Positions 1 through 9,529 are shown, counted from the first letter of the stretch. The stretch: 33,244 nucleotides of DNA from Bacillus hominis (GCF_018332515.1 NZ_BOQD01000082.1:1-33244); one strand, 5' to 3'. A program made the numbers and translations. Notes: generated from the letters alone by a model not told the origin.

Positions 1-232
1 CTATATTTAATAATTGATGTAATTTTTCGATTTGAAAACCTGCGACAACTTCTCCGTCAATTACAACTGTTGGAGTTGAATAGGAGTCATAGTCATGTAA
101 AAGGCGATTGCGAGCGGCAGCGTCTTTTTTTACGTCAAATTCTTCATATACAACATTATTATGTTTTAAAAATTCTTTCACAATGGTACAAGGCGGACAA
201 TCAGGTTGTGTATAAACCTCAATTTTTTTCAT
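1..232 (-). CDS. Glutaredoxin/thioredoxin-like protein (3' end cut by window edge)
   Basis: Translating the minus strand from the ATG at 232 gives about 77 residues with no stop before the window edge, so the end is missing; by family length only one or two codons are probably lost. The protein has a redox-active CPPC at residues 12-15 (context TQPDCPPCT) and the cis-proline segment STPTVVIDG, the pattern of small glutaredoxin-like thiol-disulfide oxidoreductases that act on cytoplasmic protein or low-molecular-weight thiols. A purine-rich GGGAGGAAT ribosome site lies just upstream (minus strand). It is divergent from ykuJ. The family is clear; the physiological substrate cannot be told from sequence. 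Confidence 0.85.
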   Translation of the reverse strand, partial: MKKIEVYTQPDCPPCTIVKEFLKHNNVVYEEFDVKKDAAARNRLLHDYDSYSTPTVVIDGEVVAGFQIEKLHQLLNI

Positions 233-292
233 TGTAATTCCTCCCTTTTTCTGTTTTTTATTATATTCTGCCAGTATAAAAAGCGCAATAAA

Positions 293-326
293 GAAGTAAA
301 AAGATGCTCTTTCATCTTTTTACTTC
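293..326. repeat. 14-bp perfect inverted repeat between divergent genes
   Basis: GAAGTAAAAAGATG (293-306) is followed after a 6-nt loop by its exact reverse complement (313-326). It lies between the divergent glutaredoxin-like gene and ykuJ, so it is not an obvious terminator for either. It could be an operator, the leader hairpin of one transcript, or a terminator of an unannotated short RNA. Confidence 0.6.
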
Positions 327-464
327 GTATTTCGACAAATTTTAGTTGAGTTTCTGGCCAAGAACCTTTATCCTAGACTGTGGAACATTTTTTCTGTTAT
401 GACGGATAGAATGAGTATAGCTGTAAAACCTATTGGTAGGAAGATCAGAGAAAGGAGAGATTTC

Positions 465-701
465 ATGTCTCTACTCCAAGGAATTTTAACTCGACTTGTT
501 AGTCTACAAGAACAAGCTGAAAGCGGTGAAGTAGCACAACGCTATTTTGAAGTGAACGGTGAGCGCAAATGTAGCGTGAAATTTTTCGATAAAAGTGAAA
601 TGTATGAGCTAGAAGTGTATCAACAAGGTGAAAAACCTCAAGTGTATCAATTCGATAACATCGATATGGTTGCAATTGAGATTTACGATATCATTTCTTG
701 A
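465..701 (+). CDS. ykuJ: YkuJ family protein (DUF1797)
   Basis: A 78-residue acidic soluble protein that matches the YkuJ family (about 79 residues in B. subtilis) in length and in sequence, including the core VNGERKCSVKFF and the C-terminal IDMVAIEIYDII. The biochemical role is unknown. The reading frame is open from 399, but the ATG at 465 is chosen because GAAAGGAGAG sits directly upstream and family members begin MSLLQGIL or similar. It is followed by a strong terminator at 711-742, so it is probably monocistronic. In B. subtilis the same gene heads the ykuJ-ykuK-abbA-ykuL cluster, which is conserved here. Confidence 0.9.
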   Translation: MSLLQGILTRLVSLQEQAESGEVAQRYFEVNGERKCSVKFFDKSEMYELEVYQQGEKPQVYQFDNIDMVAIEIYDIIS

Positions 702-710
702 TACATATAA

Positions 711-742
711 AAAAGGTACTGCCAAATGGCAGTACCTTTTTT
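711..742 (+). terminator. Rho-independent terminator after ykuJ
   Basis: The stem GGTACTGCC (715-723) pairs with GGCAGTACC (728-736) around an AAAT loop and is followed by a run of T. It lies 10 bp after the ykuJ stop codon. Confidence 0.9.
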
Positions 743-886
743 ACTTATATTAATTAATGGGCTATACAGGTAGTAGAAGTTGCAATTTAAGTCGCGATTA
801 AATAAAAGAGTTTTTACAAATGTATATGTATAGGAATTTTTCATTTTTCCTACAATGATAGTAAATATTAATAGGAGGTGCAAAGG

Positions 887-1036
887 ATGGAACGCTTGCC
901 GATTGTTATTTGTCCTAATTGTCACAGTCATGCTGAAATTAATCATGTATTAACCGCCCAGTCTAATCAAAATGTAATTTATACATGTAGGTTTTGTAAT
1001 TATGTAATTCGAAATATTGAAACGAATAAAGGGTAG
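887..1036 (+). CDS. Small zinc-ribbon protein, 49 residues
   Basis: An ORF of 50 codons begins at ATG 887, preceded by a strong AGGAGGTG site (874-881), and ends at TAG 1034-1036. The protein contains CPNC near residues 9-12 and CRFC near residues 34-37, spaced like a rubredoxin-type or treble-clef zinc knuckle, so it probably binds one Zn(II). Nothing else is recognisable. It lies between ykuJ and ykuK in the same orientation, in the position where small unnamed genes often occur in Bacillus. The strong ribosome site, the paired cysteine motifs and the same-strand context support a real gene; a longer minus-strand frame over the same DNA lacks such support. Confidence 0.75.
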   Translation: MERLPIVICPNCHSHAEINHVLTAQSNQNVIYTCRFCNYVIRNIETNKG

Positions 1037-1110
1037 TAAGTTATAATTTTTGTTTTTGTCCCATACAATGAGAATACGAAAAGTCTGTCTAATTGAAAGG
1101 ACGTGACTAT

Positions 1111-1629
1111 GTGGACGGTGAGCATATATTTTATAATGTTTCAGAGAGACATTTGAATTTTGATATGGTCTTTAACCGTATTTGTAGTTTCATTGAAAAG
1201 GATCCACGAAATTTATATCGATTATCCATTGGGACAGACTCACAAGCACATCAAAAGGATACGAGATTTATTACGGCAATTCATATTCATCGCGTTGGAA
1301 AAGGAGCCTGGGGGTGCTTGCACCATAAATCAGTAAAAGATAAACCAGCAACTTTACGTGAGAAAATATATTTAGAAACGCAGTTTAGTCAAGAAATCGC
1401 ATGCCTATTTACTCCTAATCACATACAAACGATATGGGATTTATTGCATCCACATGCTCAAGATGGGGCGGGATTCATAATGGAAATTCATTTAGATATC
1501 GGGAATGATGGTTTAACAAAAGAATTTATTTTAGATATGACAGCGAAAATTCAAGCGATGGGATTAACTGCAAAAATTAAGCCGGATGCCTATGCGGCGT
1601 TTAGTTATGCAAATCGATATACGAAATAA
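1111..1629 (+). CDS. ykuK: YkuK family protein (DUF458, RNase H-like fold)
   Basis: A 172-residue protein of the YkuK family. The stretch RLSIGTDSQAH with the acidic residue in GTDSQ, and the later HLDIGNDG, fit the RNase H-like fold proposed for this family, although nuclease activity has not been shown to my knowledge. The frame is open from TTG 1093, but I prefer GTG 1111: a GAAAGGA ribosome site (1095-1101) lies about 9 bp upstream of it and the resulting length matches family members. It follows the zinc-ribbon gene and precedes abbA, the same order as in B. subtilis. Confidence 0.85.
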   Translation: MDGEHIFYNVSERHLNFDMVFNRICSFIEKDPRNLYRLSIGTDSQAHQKDTRFITAIHIHRVGKGAWGCLHHKSVKDKPATLREKIYLETQFSQEIACLFTPNHIQTIWDLLHPHAQDGAGFIMEIHLDIGNDGLTKEFILDMTAKIQAMGLTAKIKPDAYAAFSYANRYTK

Positions 1630-1747
1630 TTTCTCTGTATTTTCGATTTTTATATGTCTTTTACTAAAAACTGAATATTACATCTATTAAATAGGCTGGA
1701 AATTTTATATAATGAGATTAACGTTATGAGTATAAGGAGAGGGGCAT

Positions 1748-1939
1748 ATGCAAAAGGAGTTTGTTTTAACGAAAGAAGAAGAAAGTTTGTTATTAGATAT
1801 TCTATTTCAGCAAAATTATGCGAGTGAAATTTTAGCTGTGGAACTTACAGATATTGAGAATGGCTTAAAAAAGACAGATGCGACGCAATATAAAAAAATC
1901 ACAAGGTTATTTTACAGATTAAAAAATAAAGGGTATTAA
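1748..1939 (+). CDS. abbA: AbrB antirepressor AbbA
   Basis: A 63-residue acidic helical protein with LTKEEESLLLDILF and the central segment YASEILAVELTDIENGLKK, matching AbbA (formerly YkzF, 65 residues in B. subtilis). AbbA is a DNA mimic that binds the transition-state regulator AbrB and removes it from DNA at the onset of sporulation; in B. subtilis it is activated by Spo0A~P. The ribosome site is AAGGAGAGGGG. The order ykuK-abbA-ykuL supports the assignment. A TATAAT hexamer at 1708-1713 is a likely -10 element; I saw no convincing Spo0A box, only a weak TTTTCGA near 1640. Confidence 0.85.
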   Translation: MQKEFVLTKEEESLLLDILFQQNYASEILAVELTDIENGLKKTDATQYKKITRLFYRLKNKGY

Positions 1940-1940
1940 G

Positions 1941-1968
1941 CGCTACCGGAATGGTAGTCTTTTTTTTG
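1941..1968 (+). terminator. Probable terminator after abbA
   Basis: CTACC (1943-1947) pairs with GGTAG (1953-1957) and is followed by a run of eight T. The stem is short, but its place right after the abbA stop codon and the T-tract fit intrinsic termination. Confidence 0.65.
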
Positions 1969-2108
1969 TGTTGTATGCTAAAATAGTTGTGTAATTGTAT
2001 TTTTGGTGAAAAAAGGTTAGGACAAAATAATAATATGAAAACGCTATCATAAAGTATAGATAGAGTCGGTGAATATAAGCAGGAAAAAGGGAGAATGGGG
2101 GATGTAAT

Positions 2109-2552
2109 ATGATAAGTATTCCGAAAGATGAGTTTCAACAAATTCTTGTGAAGGATTTAATGATTTCATCAGAAAAAGTAGCACATGTCCAAATCGGGAA
2201 TGGTTTAGAGCATGCTTTACTCGTTCTTGTGAAATCTGGTTATTCGGCAATACCTGTTTTAGATCCAATGTATAAATTGCATGGGTTGATTAGTACTGCT
2301 ATGATTTTAGACGGTATGTTAGGGTTAGAGCGCATTGAGTTTGAAAGACTTGAGGATATGAAAGTAGAACAAGTGATGAAGGAAGATATTCCGGTTCTTA
2401 AGTTAGAAGATTCATTTGCAAAAGCTTTAGAAATGACAATTGATCACCCCTTTATTTGCGCTGTCAATGAAGATGGCTATTTTGAGGGTATTTTAACGCG
2501 CCGAGCTATTTTAAAATTGTTGAATAAAAAAGTAAGACAACATAATCGATAA
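2109..2552 (+). CDS. darB: CBS-domain c-di-AMP receptor DarB/CbpB (YkuL)
   Basis: A 147-residue protein made of a tandem CBS pair: the first covers about residues 15-70 (VKDLMISSEKVAHV ... GYSAIPVLDP) and the second about 80-140 (VEQVMKEDIPVL ... CAVNEDGYFEGILTRRAIL). The B. subtilis orthologue DarB binds c-di-AMP and, when free of it, stimulates the (p)ppGpp synthetase Rel and pyruvate carboxylase; Listeria CbpB is equivalent. The place between abbA and ccpC is that of ykuL. It links K+/c-di-AMP status to stringent response, of interest because ktrC, another c-di-AMP target, lies 4 kb away. Function is from family knowledge. Confidence 0.88.
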   Translation: MISIPKDEFQQILVKDLMISSEKVAHVQIGNGLEHALLVLVKSGYSAIPVLDPMYKLHGLISTAMILDGMLGLERIEFERLEDMKVEQVMKEDIPVLKLEDSFAKALEMTIDHPFICAVNEDGYFEGILTRRAILKLLNKKVRQHNR

Positions 2553-2556
2553 TATG

Positions 2557-2598
2557 AAAAAAGTGGCTTCATAGAAACGGAGAAGTCACTTTTTTTCG
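2557..2598 (+). terminator. Terminator after darB
   Basis: AAGTGGCTTC (2561-2570) pairs, with one G-U, with GAAGTCACTT (2582-2591) and is followed by a T-run. Confidence 0.88.
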
Positions 2599-2756
2599 TG
2601 CATATCAGTTGTGTATGTATTATATTTAAAAAGATAAAAAGCATAAGAAAAGTTTGAACAAAAAATCGTATTTTCTCTATAAAAGCATTTAATTAAATTA
2701 GGAATGAAAAGCTTATTGAAATTAGGTGTATGGAAGCTAAGGAAAGAGGGAGAAAG

Positions 2757-3614
2757 TTGCAAATTGATGATTTTCAAATGATGGTTGTGTTAGCTCAGGA
2801 ATCAAATATGAGAAAAGCGGCGGAACGTTTATTTGTTTCCCAACCTGCGCTTAGTCAACGATTACAATCTATGGAGAAACAATGGGGAATGAAATTTTTT
2901 ATTCGTTCACAAAAAGGATTGACAATTACACCTGAAGGGGAAAAAGTTGCAAATTATGCAAAAGAAATATTACAAAGGGAAGAGGATATTAAAAGTGAAC
3001 TGGCTCTTTTTAGAACGGAAACATATGGTACGCTAAAAATAGCTGTTGCATCAGTCATTGGTCAATATTGGCTTCCACCTGTTTTGAAAAAATTTGTGCA
3101 TAAGTATCCTTCTGTGAAGATATCTCTGTTTACTGGCTGGAGTAGTGAAGTGCAAAAGCAATTTTATGAAGGAGACGTTCATGTCGCCATATTAAGAGGA
3201 ACACAAGAATATAAAGGTCAGAAACAACAATTATTTGAAGATGAATTATACTTAGTTGATAAAGAAATAAAAGATATTTCGATGTTAAAAGAGACAAATA
3301 GACCATTTATTCAATTTAAAAGTGATTCGACCTACTATGGACAAATACAAAATTGGTGGTATGGATTATTTTCAAATCCACCTAAGCGAACGATTGTAGT
3401 TGACCAAATTGAAACGTGCAAACAGCTTGTTTTAAATGGAATAGGTTATGCTCTTTTACCTTCGACTGTTTTAAAAGAAGTGCAGGAAAATATGTATAAA
3501 ACACCTGTTCAATTAACGAGAGAAACATGGTTATTGACGAGTGACTCGGCAAGGCAGTTGAAGCAAGTGCAAGCATTTTTAGAAATTATAGAAGAAATTC
3601 AAATGGAAAAATAA
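2757..3614 (+). CDS. ccpC: LysR-type catabolite control protein CcpC
   Basis: A 285-residue LysR-type regulator. The N-terminal winged helix-turn-helix (about residues 5-60) includes NMRKAAERLFVSQPALSQRL, and the rest is a periplasmic-binding-like effector domain with VASVIGQYWLPPVLK, FIQFKSDSTYY and VDQIETCKQLVLNGIGYALLP, all very close to B. subtilis CcpC. CcpC represses citZ (citrate synthase) and citB (aconitase) and responds to citrate. I place the start at TTG 2757 rather than the upstream ATG 2730, because GAGGGAG lies just before it and orthologues begin MQ-[IL]. It follows darB as in B. subtilis. Confidence 0.9.
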   Translation: MQIDDFQMMVVLAQESNMRKAAERLFVSQPALSQRLQSMEKQWGMKFFIRSQKGLTITPEGEKVANYAKEILQREEDIKSELALFRTETYGTLKIAVASVIGQYWLPPVLKKFVHKYPSVKISLFTGWSSEVQKQFYEGDVHVAILRGTQEYKGQKQQLFEDELYLVDKEIKDISMLKETNRPFIQFKSDSTYYGQIQNWWYGLFSNPPKRTIVVDQIETCKQLVLNGIGYALLPSTVLKEVQENMYKTPVQLTRETWLLTSDSARQLKQVQAFLEIIEEIQMEK

Positions 3615-3685
3615 GATTATTGTCTTGCTACTCGCTCTATCGTTTGGTAGAGTAACATTATAAATGGATTTAGGAGGCAACAAGA

Positions 3686-4408
3686 ATGAAAATGATGGAC
3701 GCTAACGAAATTATTTCGTTTATTCAAAAAAGTGAAAAGAAAACTCCTGTAAAGGTATACATAAAAGGGGATTTAAAAGAAGTAGCATTCCCTGAAACAG
3801 TACAAGCATTTGTAAATAAAAAAACTGGTGTATTATTCGGAGAATGGTCTGAAATTAAGACAATTCTTGATGAAAATAATAAGCACATTGTTGACTACGT
3901 AGTTGAGAACGACCGTCGTAATTCTGCAATTCCAATGCTTGATTTAAAAGGTATTAAAGCTCGTATTGAGCCAGGCGCGATTATTCGTGACCATGTAGAA
4001 ATTGGTGACAACGCTGTTATCATGATGAATGCAACAATTAACATCGGTGCTGTAATTGGTGAAGGTACTATGATCGACATGAACGTAGTACTTGGTGGAC
4101 GTGCAACGGTTGGTAAAAACTGTCACGTAGGTGCAGGTGCTGTACTTGCAGGTGTTATTGAGCCACCTTCTGCAAAACCAGTTATCGTTGAAGATGATGT
4201 TGTAATTGGTGCAAATGTAGTTGTTCTAGAAGGCGTTACAGTAGGTAAAGGTGCAGTTGTAGCAGCAGGAGCCGTTGTAACAGAAGATGTGCCTCCATAT
4301 ACAGTTGTTGCGGGAACTCCGGCACGTGTAATTAAAGAAATTGATGAGAAGACAAAGGCAAAAACTGAAATTAAACAAGAGCTTCGTCAATTAAACCCAG
4401 AGAAATAA
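3686..4408 (+). CDS. dapH: 2,3,4,5-tetrahydropyridine-2,6-dicarboxylate N-acetyltransferase
   Basis: A 240-residue acyltransferase of the DapH family. It transfers acetyl from acetyl-CoA to tetrahydrodipicolinate in the acetylase branch of the diaminopimelate/lysine pathway, feeding peptidoglycan and, in the spore, dipicolinate-related metabolism. An N-terminal alpha domain (about 1-85) is followed by a left-handed beta-helix of hexapeptide repeats (about 90-205: [65 protein letters not shown]) and a short helical tail. The ribosome site AGGAGG stands before ATG 3686. dapL follows on the same strand, separated by a terminator-like hairpin. Confidence 0.95.
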   Translation: MKMMDANEIISFIQKSEKKTPVKVYIKGDLKEVAFPETVQAFVNKKTGVLFGEWSEIKTILDENNKHIVDYVVENDRRNSAIPMLDLKGIKARIEPGAIIRDHVEIGDNAVIMMNATINIGAVIGEGTMIDMNVVLGGRATVGKNCHVGAGAVLAGVIEPPSAKPVIVEDDVVIGANVVVLEGVTVGKGAVVAAGAVVTEDVPPYTVVAGTPARVIKEIDEKTKAKTEIKQELRQLNPEK

Positions 4409-4413
4409 AAAAC

Positions 4414-5597
<1,184 letters not shown>

Positions 5598-5600
<3 letters not shown>

Positions 5601-5648
5601 ACTTACTCGGCAATTGTGCAACAGTTTAGAGTGGGGGCTTCTTAGTTC
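5598..5648 (-). mobile_element. Possible relic of an IS200/IS605 (tnpB-type) right end
   Basis: GTGGGGGCTTCT (5631-5642) followed by two mismatches and GTTC (to 5648) matches, as reverse complement, 16 of 18 bases of the guide-RNA scaffold of the intact tnpB element at 23122-23139. The segment also starts GTGAACT at 5598, as the reverse complement of that element's right end does (GTGAACTACC). The middle has diverged. It could be a decayed solo end left on the minus strand. Chance similarity of a GC-rich hairpin is the alternative. Confidence 0.4.
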
Positions 5649-5722
5649 CGAGACGAAAACATCTTTCGTATTTGTTAGTGTTAGACATTTTCATACAAAT
5701 GAGTAGAGTTAAATTTGACGTC

Positions 5723-5763
5723 TTAATAATGAGCAGGGGTTTTTAGCCACTGCTCATTATTAA
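5723..5763. repeat. 14-bp perfect inverted repeat in the dapL downstream region
   Basis: TTAATAATGAGCAG (5723-5736) and its exact reverse complement (5750-5763) flank a 13-nt loop. There is no clear T-tract, but the stem is long enough to end transcription or protect the dapL mRNA 3' end. The rest of the 272-bp gap before the membrane protein gene shows only AT-rich DNA. Confidence 0.6.
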
Positions 5764-5872
5764 TTAGTACTAATGGGTAAGATAATTATTTAACTACCTT
5801 ATACATGTTTACTTTTAGTATGAAAAGTGTGTAAAATCAATGTGATACATAGAAAAAAGGGTGGGGAATTAC

Positions 5873-6739
5873 GTGCAAATTAGCAGTGCGATTTTATGTT
5901 TCGTCTTATATGCATATGTTATTATTGCGGCGGTTTATTTTGGGATAAGTTTTTACGCCTATCGTTTAGCGAATAATAGTGAATATGAAGAAACATACAA
6001 ATGGGTGAAAAGATATTTGTCACCTGTACTAGAAATTATGAATGGATTTGTTCTTTTTTTATTTATTGGATTAATTGCTTTCTCAACGAGTTTAGTAGGG
6101 AATAAGACTACATTATTTGTACTAGGTATCATTATTTTTATGCTATTAGGAATTCGTATTGGTAATACGGTGTTTTGGAACGAAAGAAAAATAGATGGTT
6201 GGACAGGGATGTTTATTCCATGTATGTTAGCTGCGATCGTGACGAATATAGAACATGAATATTATCAATTACATTTTTGGCTTATCATTGTTTTAACAAT
6301 CCTCTCTGTTTTGTATATAAGTACGGTCGTGCTAACATACATTGCAAATGAAAAAGGAGATGCAAAAGGTACGCGCTTCTTTAGAGGGCGTGCATTATTA
6401 TGGAGTGTGCCGACGATGGCAGTTATAGGGATTATTGCGTTATTAGTAAATGGATATCAATTTACTAATTGGCAACTGTTTTTAGAAACTTGGTGGATCT
6501 TCATTGTTTCGCTTATAGCTTTTTTAGGCGCAACACATTATTTATTCCATCAACATCATTACATATTGGCACTGTTATTTGCATTTACACAACTTTTATT
6601 TGCTTTTTTCGGACAAGAAACGCTATTGTTCGTTTTTGAAACATTTAGTTCATTTGGAAATATATTTGTATTTGGTATGTTAATTTTCGGTATCGCGTTT
6701 TATTTACAACAGTATTTTTATATGCAAAAACAAAAATAA
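5873..6739 (+). CDS. Multi-pass membrane protein, possibly distantly CydB-like
   Basis: A 288-residue very hydrophobic protein with about eight transmembrane segments: near residues 5-27, 50-72, 76-96, 105-125, 130-155, 175-195, 205-220 and 225-280. The layout of a first helix followed by a basic loop, and the short charged segment NERKIDGWTGMF, remind me of cytochrome bd oxidase subunit II, but there is no partner subunit I gene and the resemblance is weak. GTG 5873 is preferred to GTG 5861 because GGGTGGGG lies at a proper distance only from the former. It is followed by ktrC on the same strand with an 83-bp gap. Function is unknown. Confidence 0.75.
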   Translation: MQISSAILCFVLYAYVIIAAVYFGISFYAYRLANNSEYEETYKWVKRYLSPVLEIMNGFVLFLFIGLIAFSTSLVGNKTTLFVLGIIIFMLLGIRIGNTVFWNERKIDGWTGMFIPCMLAAIVTNIEHEYYQLHFWLIIVLTILSVLYISTVVLTYIANEKGDAKGTRFFRGRALLWSVPTMAVIGIIALLVNGYQFTNWQLFLETWWIFIVSLIAFLGATHYLFHQHHYILALLFAFTQLLFAFFGQETLLFVFETFSSFGNIFVFGMLIFGIAFYLQQYFYMQKQK

Positions 6740-6822
6740 GAATTATATACAGGTTTTTGTAGCGAATCTAAAGTATGTTACAATAAAAGTACATAGTACT
6801 TGATGTTATTGGAGGAATTCCT

Positions 6823-7488
6823 GTGGGCGAAAAAGAGAAAGAATTTGCTGTTATTGGGCTTGGCCGTTTTGGCGGAAGTATTTGCCGTGAATTAGCTCAA
6901 TTAGGTATGGAAGTAATGGCAATTGATTCAGATGAGGATAAAATTAATGAGTTTGCAAATATAGCTTCGCATGCTGTAATTGCAGATTCAACAGATGAGA
7001 TGGTATTAAAAAGTCTTGGTATTCGTAATTTTGATCATGTAGTCGTTGCTATTGGAGATAATTTAAATTCAAGTATTTTAACAACGTTAATTTTGAAAGA
7101 ATTAGGTGTGAAAAATATTACTGTGAAAGCTCAAAATGACTATCATGAAAAAGTGTTAAGTAAAATAGGGGCAGATCACATTGTGCATCCAGAGCGTGAT
7201 ATGGGAAAAAGGATTGCTAATAATATCGCATCAAGTAATGTGTTAGATTACCTAGAGCTTTCAGATGAGCATAGTATTGTAGAGATTATCGCAAATAAAA
7301 AAATTGATGGACACTCTTTAATTGAATTAGATATTCGTGCGAAGTTTGGTTTGAACATTGTAGCAATTAAACGTGGAAAAGAAGTTATCGTATCTCCTCG
7401 AGCTACAGAAAACATTCAAGCGGGAGATATATTAATTGTAATTGGTCATGACGATGAAGTAGATCGTTTTAAGCATTTTTTAAGATAA
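6823..7488 (+). CDS. ktrC: K+ uptake channel gating subunit KtrC (RCK protein)
   Basis: A 221-residue cytoplasmic RCK protein. The Rossmann domain (about 7-130) starts FAVIGLGRFGGSI with acidic MAIDSDED binding the ribose of NAD/ATP, and the C-terminal RCK_C domain (about 140-220) ends with GDILIVIGHDDEV. Such rings gate KtrB/KtrD K+ channels; RCK_C domains of KtrA/KtrC bind c-di-AMP. It lies next to rnjA, as ykqB does in B. subtilis, hence KtrC rather than KtrA. No channel subunit gene is nearby. The GTG start follows GGAGGAATTCCT. I saw no ydaO-type riboswitch in the short upstream gap. Confidence 0.92.
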   Translation: MGEKEKEFAVIGLGRFGGSICRELAQLGMEVMAIDSDEDKINEFANIASHAVIADSTDEMVLKSLGIRNFDHVVVAIGDNLNSSILTTLILKELGVKNITVKAQNDYHEKVLSKIGADHIVHPERDMGKRIANNIASSNVLDYLELSDEHSIVEIIANKKIDGHSLIELDIRAKFGLNIVAIKRGKEVIVSPRATENIQAGDILIVIGHDDEVDRFKHFLR

Positions 7489-7490
7489 GA

Positions 7491-7526
7491 GAAAAGGACA
7501 ATGCCTCCTCGGCATTGTCCTTTTTC
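7491..7526. terminator. Bidirectional terminator between ktrC and rnjA
   Basis: GAAAAGGACAATGCC (7491-7505) pairs with GGCATTGTCCTTTTT (7511-7525). A- and T-runs on both sides serve the convergent genes ktrC (plus) and rnjA (minus). Confidence 0.9.
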
Positions 7527-9194
7527 TTATATTTCCATAATGATTGGTAAAATCATTGGACGGCGTTTCGTTTTTTCGTATAGGAATGGTGCTAATGTGT
7601 CTGTAATCTCATTTTTAATTTCAGACCATTGTGTTGTTTTTCGCTCCATTACTTTTTCTAAATGTGTTGTAATTAATGTTTGAGCATCGTTGATTAAATC
7701 GCTGCTTTCACGCATATAAACGAAACCACGCGAGATGATATCAGGTCCTGCTGCAACTTTAAATTCTTTCATATCAATGCTTACAACTACAATAACAAGT
7801 CCTTCTTCAGAAAGAATGCGACGATCACGTAATACGATATTTCCGATATCTCCAATACCATTTCCATCGATATAGACAGAACCAGATGGGATTTTCCCAG
7901 CTACGCTTGCTTCATCAGAACGTAATGCAAGAACATCTCCATTATCCATAATGAAACAATTTTCTTCTGGAATACCACAATCATTAGCTAATTTCATATG
8001 CATACGCTGCATACGATACTCACCATGAATTGGCATGAAATATTTCGGCTTAATAAGACGTAACATTAACTTTTGTTCTTCTTGTCCACCGTGTCCACTC
8101 GTATGAATATTTGAGAGTTTACCATGGATTACATCAGCGCCAGCGCGGTACAACATGTTAATTGTACGACTTACACTAATTGTATTGCCAGGGATTGGTG
8201 AAGAAGAGAAAACAACTGTATCGCCAGGGATAATTTGAATTTGACGATGTGTACCATTGGCAATACGTGAAAGTGCTGCCATCGGTTCGCCTTGACTACC
8301 TGTACATAAAATAACAACTTTATTAGCTGGTAGGCGGTTTAGCTGAGATGTGTCTATGAATGTATCCTTTGGACACCGGATGTAACCAAGGTTTTTTCCG
8401 ATTTCAATAGCTGCTTCCATACTTCGACCGAATACAGCTACTTTACGATTGTTTTCAACAGCAGCCTCAACAACTTGTTGTAAGCGATGGATATTCGATG
8501 CAAAGGTTGCGAATATAATACGACCTTCTACTTTGCGGAATATATCTTGAATACTATCACCAACGCGGCGCTCAGACATCGTAAAGTTTGGCACTTCACT
8601 GTTTGTACTATCAGATAAGAGACAAAGTACACCGTCTTTTCCGATTTCGGCCATTTTTGTTAAATCTGCTGGCTCGCCGACTGGTGTGAAATCAAATTTG
8701 AAATCACCTGTATGAACGACTTGTCCTTGAGGTGTTTTCACAACAACTCCGTATGAATCCGGAATACTGTGAGTTGTACGGAAGAAGGAAACAGATGTCT
8801 TTTTAAATTTAATAACATCATCTTCTTGAATTTCATAAAGTTTTGCTTTACGAAGTAATCCGTGCTCTTCTAATTTGTTTTTTATTAGGGCAATTGCTAA
8901 TTTTCCGCCGTAAATTGGAATGTTTACTTGACGTAATAGATAAGGAATTCCACCAATATGATCTTCGTGACCATGTGTAATGAATAACCCTTTAATTTTA
9001 TCTTCGTTTCGCACAAAATAAGTGTAATCTGGTATTACATAATCGATCCCGAGGAGTTCGTCTTCTGGAAATTTAATTCCAGCGTCAATTATAATAATTT
9101 CATCTTGAAATTGAACAGCATATGTATTTTTACCGATTTCACCAAGACCACCGAGGGCAAAAACGGCAGCTTGATCATTTTTTAGGAATTTCAT
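7527..9194 (-). CDS. rnjA: Ribonuclease J1
   Basis: A 555-residue metallo-beta-lactamase/beta-CASP ribonuclease, the essential 5'-3' exonuclease and endonuclease of mRNA decay and rRNA maturation in Bacillus. The zinc motif [10 protein letters not shown] lies near residues 72-81, further ligands in [10 protein letters not shown] (about 160-169), and the beta-CASP part carries LCTGSQGEP and SGHGGQEE. The C-terminal oligomerisation domain follows. Length and sequence match YkqC. It starts 4 bp after rpoY ends, so the two are cotranscribed, as in other Bacilli. Confidence 0.97.
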   Translation of the reverse strand: MKFLKNDQAAVFALGGLGEIGKNTYAVQFQDEIIIIDAGIKFPEDELLGIDYVIPDYTYFVRNEDKIKGLFITHGHEDHIGGIPYLLRQVNIPIYGGKLAIALIKNKLEEHGLLRKAKLYEIQEDDVIKFKKTSVSFFRTTHSIPDSYGVVVKTPQGQVVHTGDFKFDFTPVGEPADLTKMAEIGKDGVLCLLSDSTNSEVPNFTMSERRVGDSIQDIFRKVEGRIIFATFASNIHRLQQVVEAAVENNRKVAVFGRSMEAAIEIGKNLGYIRCPKDTFIDTSQLNRLPANKVVILCTGSQGEPMAALSRIANGTHRQIQIIPGDTVVFSSSPIPGNTISVSRTINMLYRAGADVIHGKLSNIHTSGHGGQEEQKLMLRLIKPKYFMPIHGEYRMQRMHMKLANDCGIPEENCFIMDNGDVLALRSDEASVAGKIPSGSVYIDGNGIGDIGNIVLRDRRILSEEGLVIVVVSIDMKEFKVAAGPDIISRGFVYMRESSDLINDAQTLITTHLEKVMERKTTQWSEIKNEITDTLAPFLYEKTKRRPMILPIIMEI

Positions 9195-9198
9195 ATGA

Positions 9199-9411
9199 CT
9201 ATACGATCTCCGCTAATATTAAATCAGCGTTTTGTTTTTCATATTCAAGATGAGCACCAGTAACAGACTGAACGAACTCGATATTATATGCGAACTTATT
9301 TAATTTTTTACGAACATCCTTTTGAGACGTAGCCTCTAAATATAAAACTTTTGTATTTTCACGTACTGGGACCTCAGTTAATTTTTCTTGATAAAATACT
9401 TTAAAAATCAT
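9199..9411 (-). CDS. rpoY: RNA polymerase epsilon subunit RpoY
   Basis: A 70-residue protein of family DUF1447 (YkzG, 69 residues in B. subtilis), a small accessory subunit of Firmicute RNA polymerase that resembles phage Gp2 and binds near the secondary channel. Characteristic pieces are [21 protein letters not shown] and the tail [18 protein letters not shown] provides the ribosome site. It heads the rpoY-rnjA operon on the minus strand. Confidence 0.93.
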   Translation of the reverse strand: MIFKVFYQEKLTEVPVRENTKVLYLEATSQKDVRKKLNKFAYNIEFVQSVTGAHLEYEKQNADLILAEIV

Positions 9412-9455
9412 TGGGAAAACCTCTCCTTGTCTATGTTTTGCATTATCTGTTACTT

Positions 9456-9490
9456 ATTATAAAGCAAACAGTCATGATTTTCATGTTTTT
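9456..9490 (-). promoter_or_regulatory. Probable SigA promoter of rpoY-rnjA
   Basis: Minus strand: a perfect TATAAT (complement of 9456-9461) about 45 bp upstream of the rpoY start, with a poor -35 (TGAAAA) about 16-17 bp further upstream. Only the -10 is convincing. Confidence 0.45.
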
Positions 9491-9504
9491 TCGAACGAGA
9501 ATGA

Positions 9505-9525
9505 AGAAAAAGCCCGAAATGGGCA
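9505..9525 (-). terminator. Weak terminator after the 23-residue peptide gene
   Basis: On the minus strand GCCC-ATTTC-GGGC (9524-9512) is followed by TTTTTCTT. It lies just after the peptide stop codon. The stem has only four G-C pairs. Confidence 0.5.
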
Positions 9526-9529
9526 CAAT

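Noticed and set aside
683-946. 87-codon minus-strand frame over the ykuJ terminator and the zinc-ribbon gene
   Set aside because: It crosses a terminator, has no ribosome site and its translation is AT-driven (Asn, Tyr, Phe). The plus-strand 49-residue gene is better supported.
3615-3685. Lysine riboswitch before dapH
   Set aside because: The gap is only 71 bp, far too short. It holds just a small CTCTATC/GGTAGAG hairpin without a T-run.
6740-6822. c-di-AMP (ydaO) riboswitch before ktrC
   Set aside because: The 83-bp gap is too short, and no conserved ydaO elements are visible.
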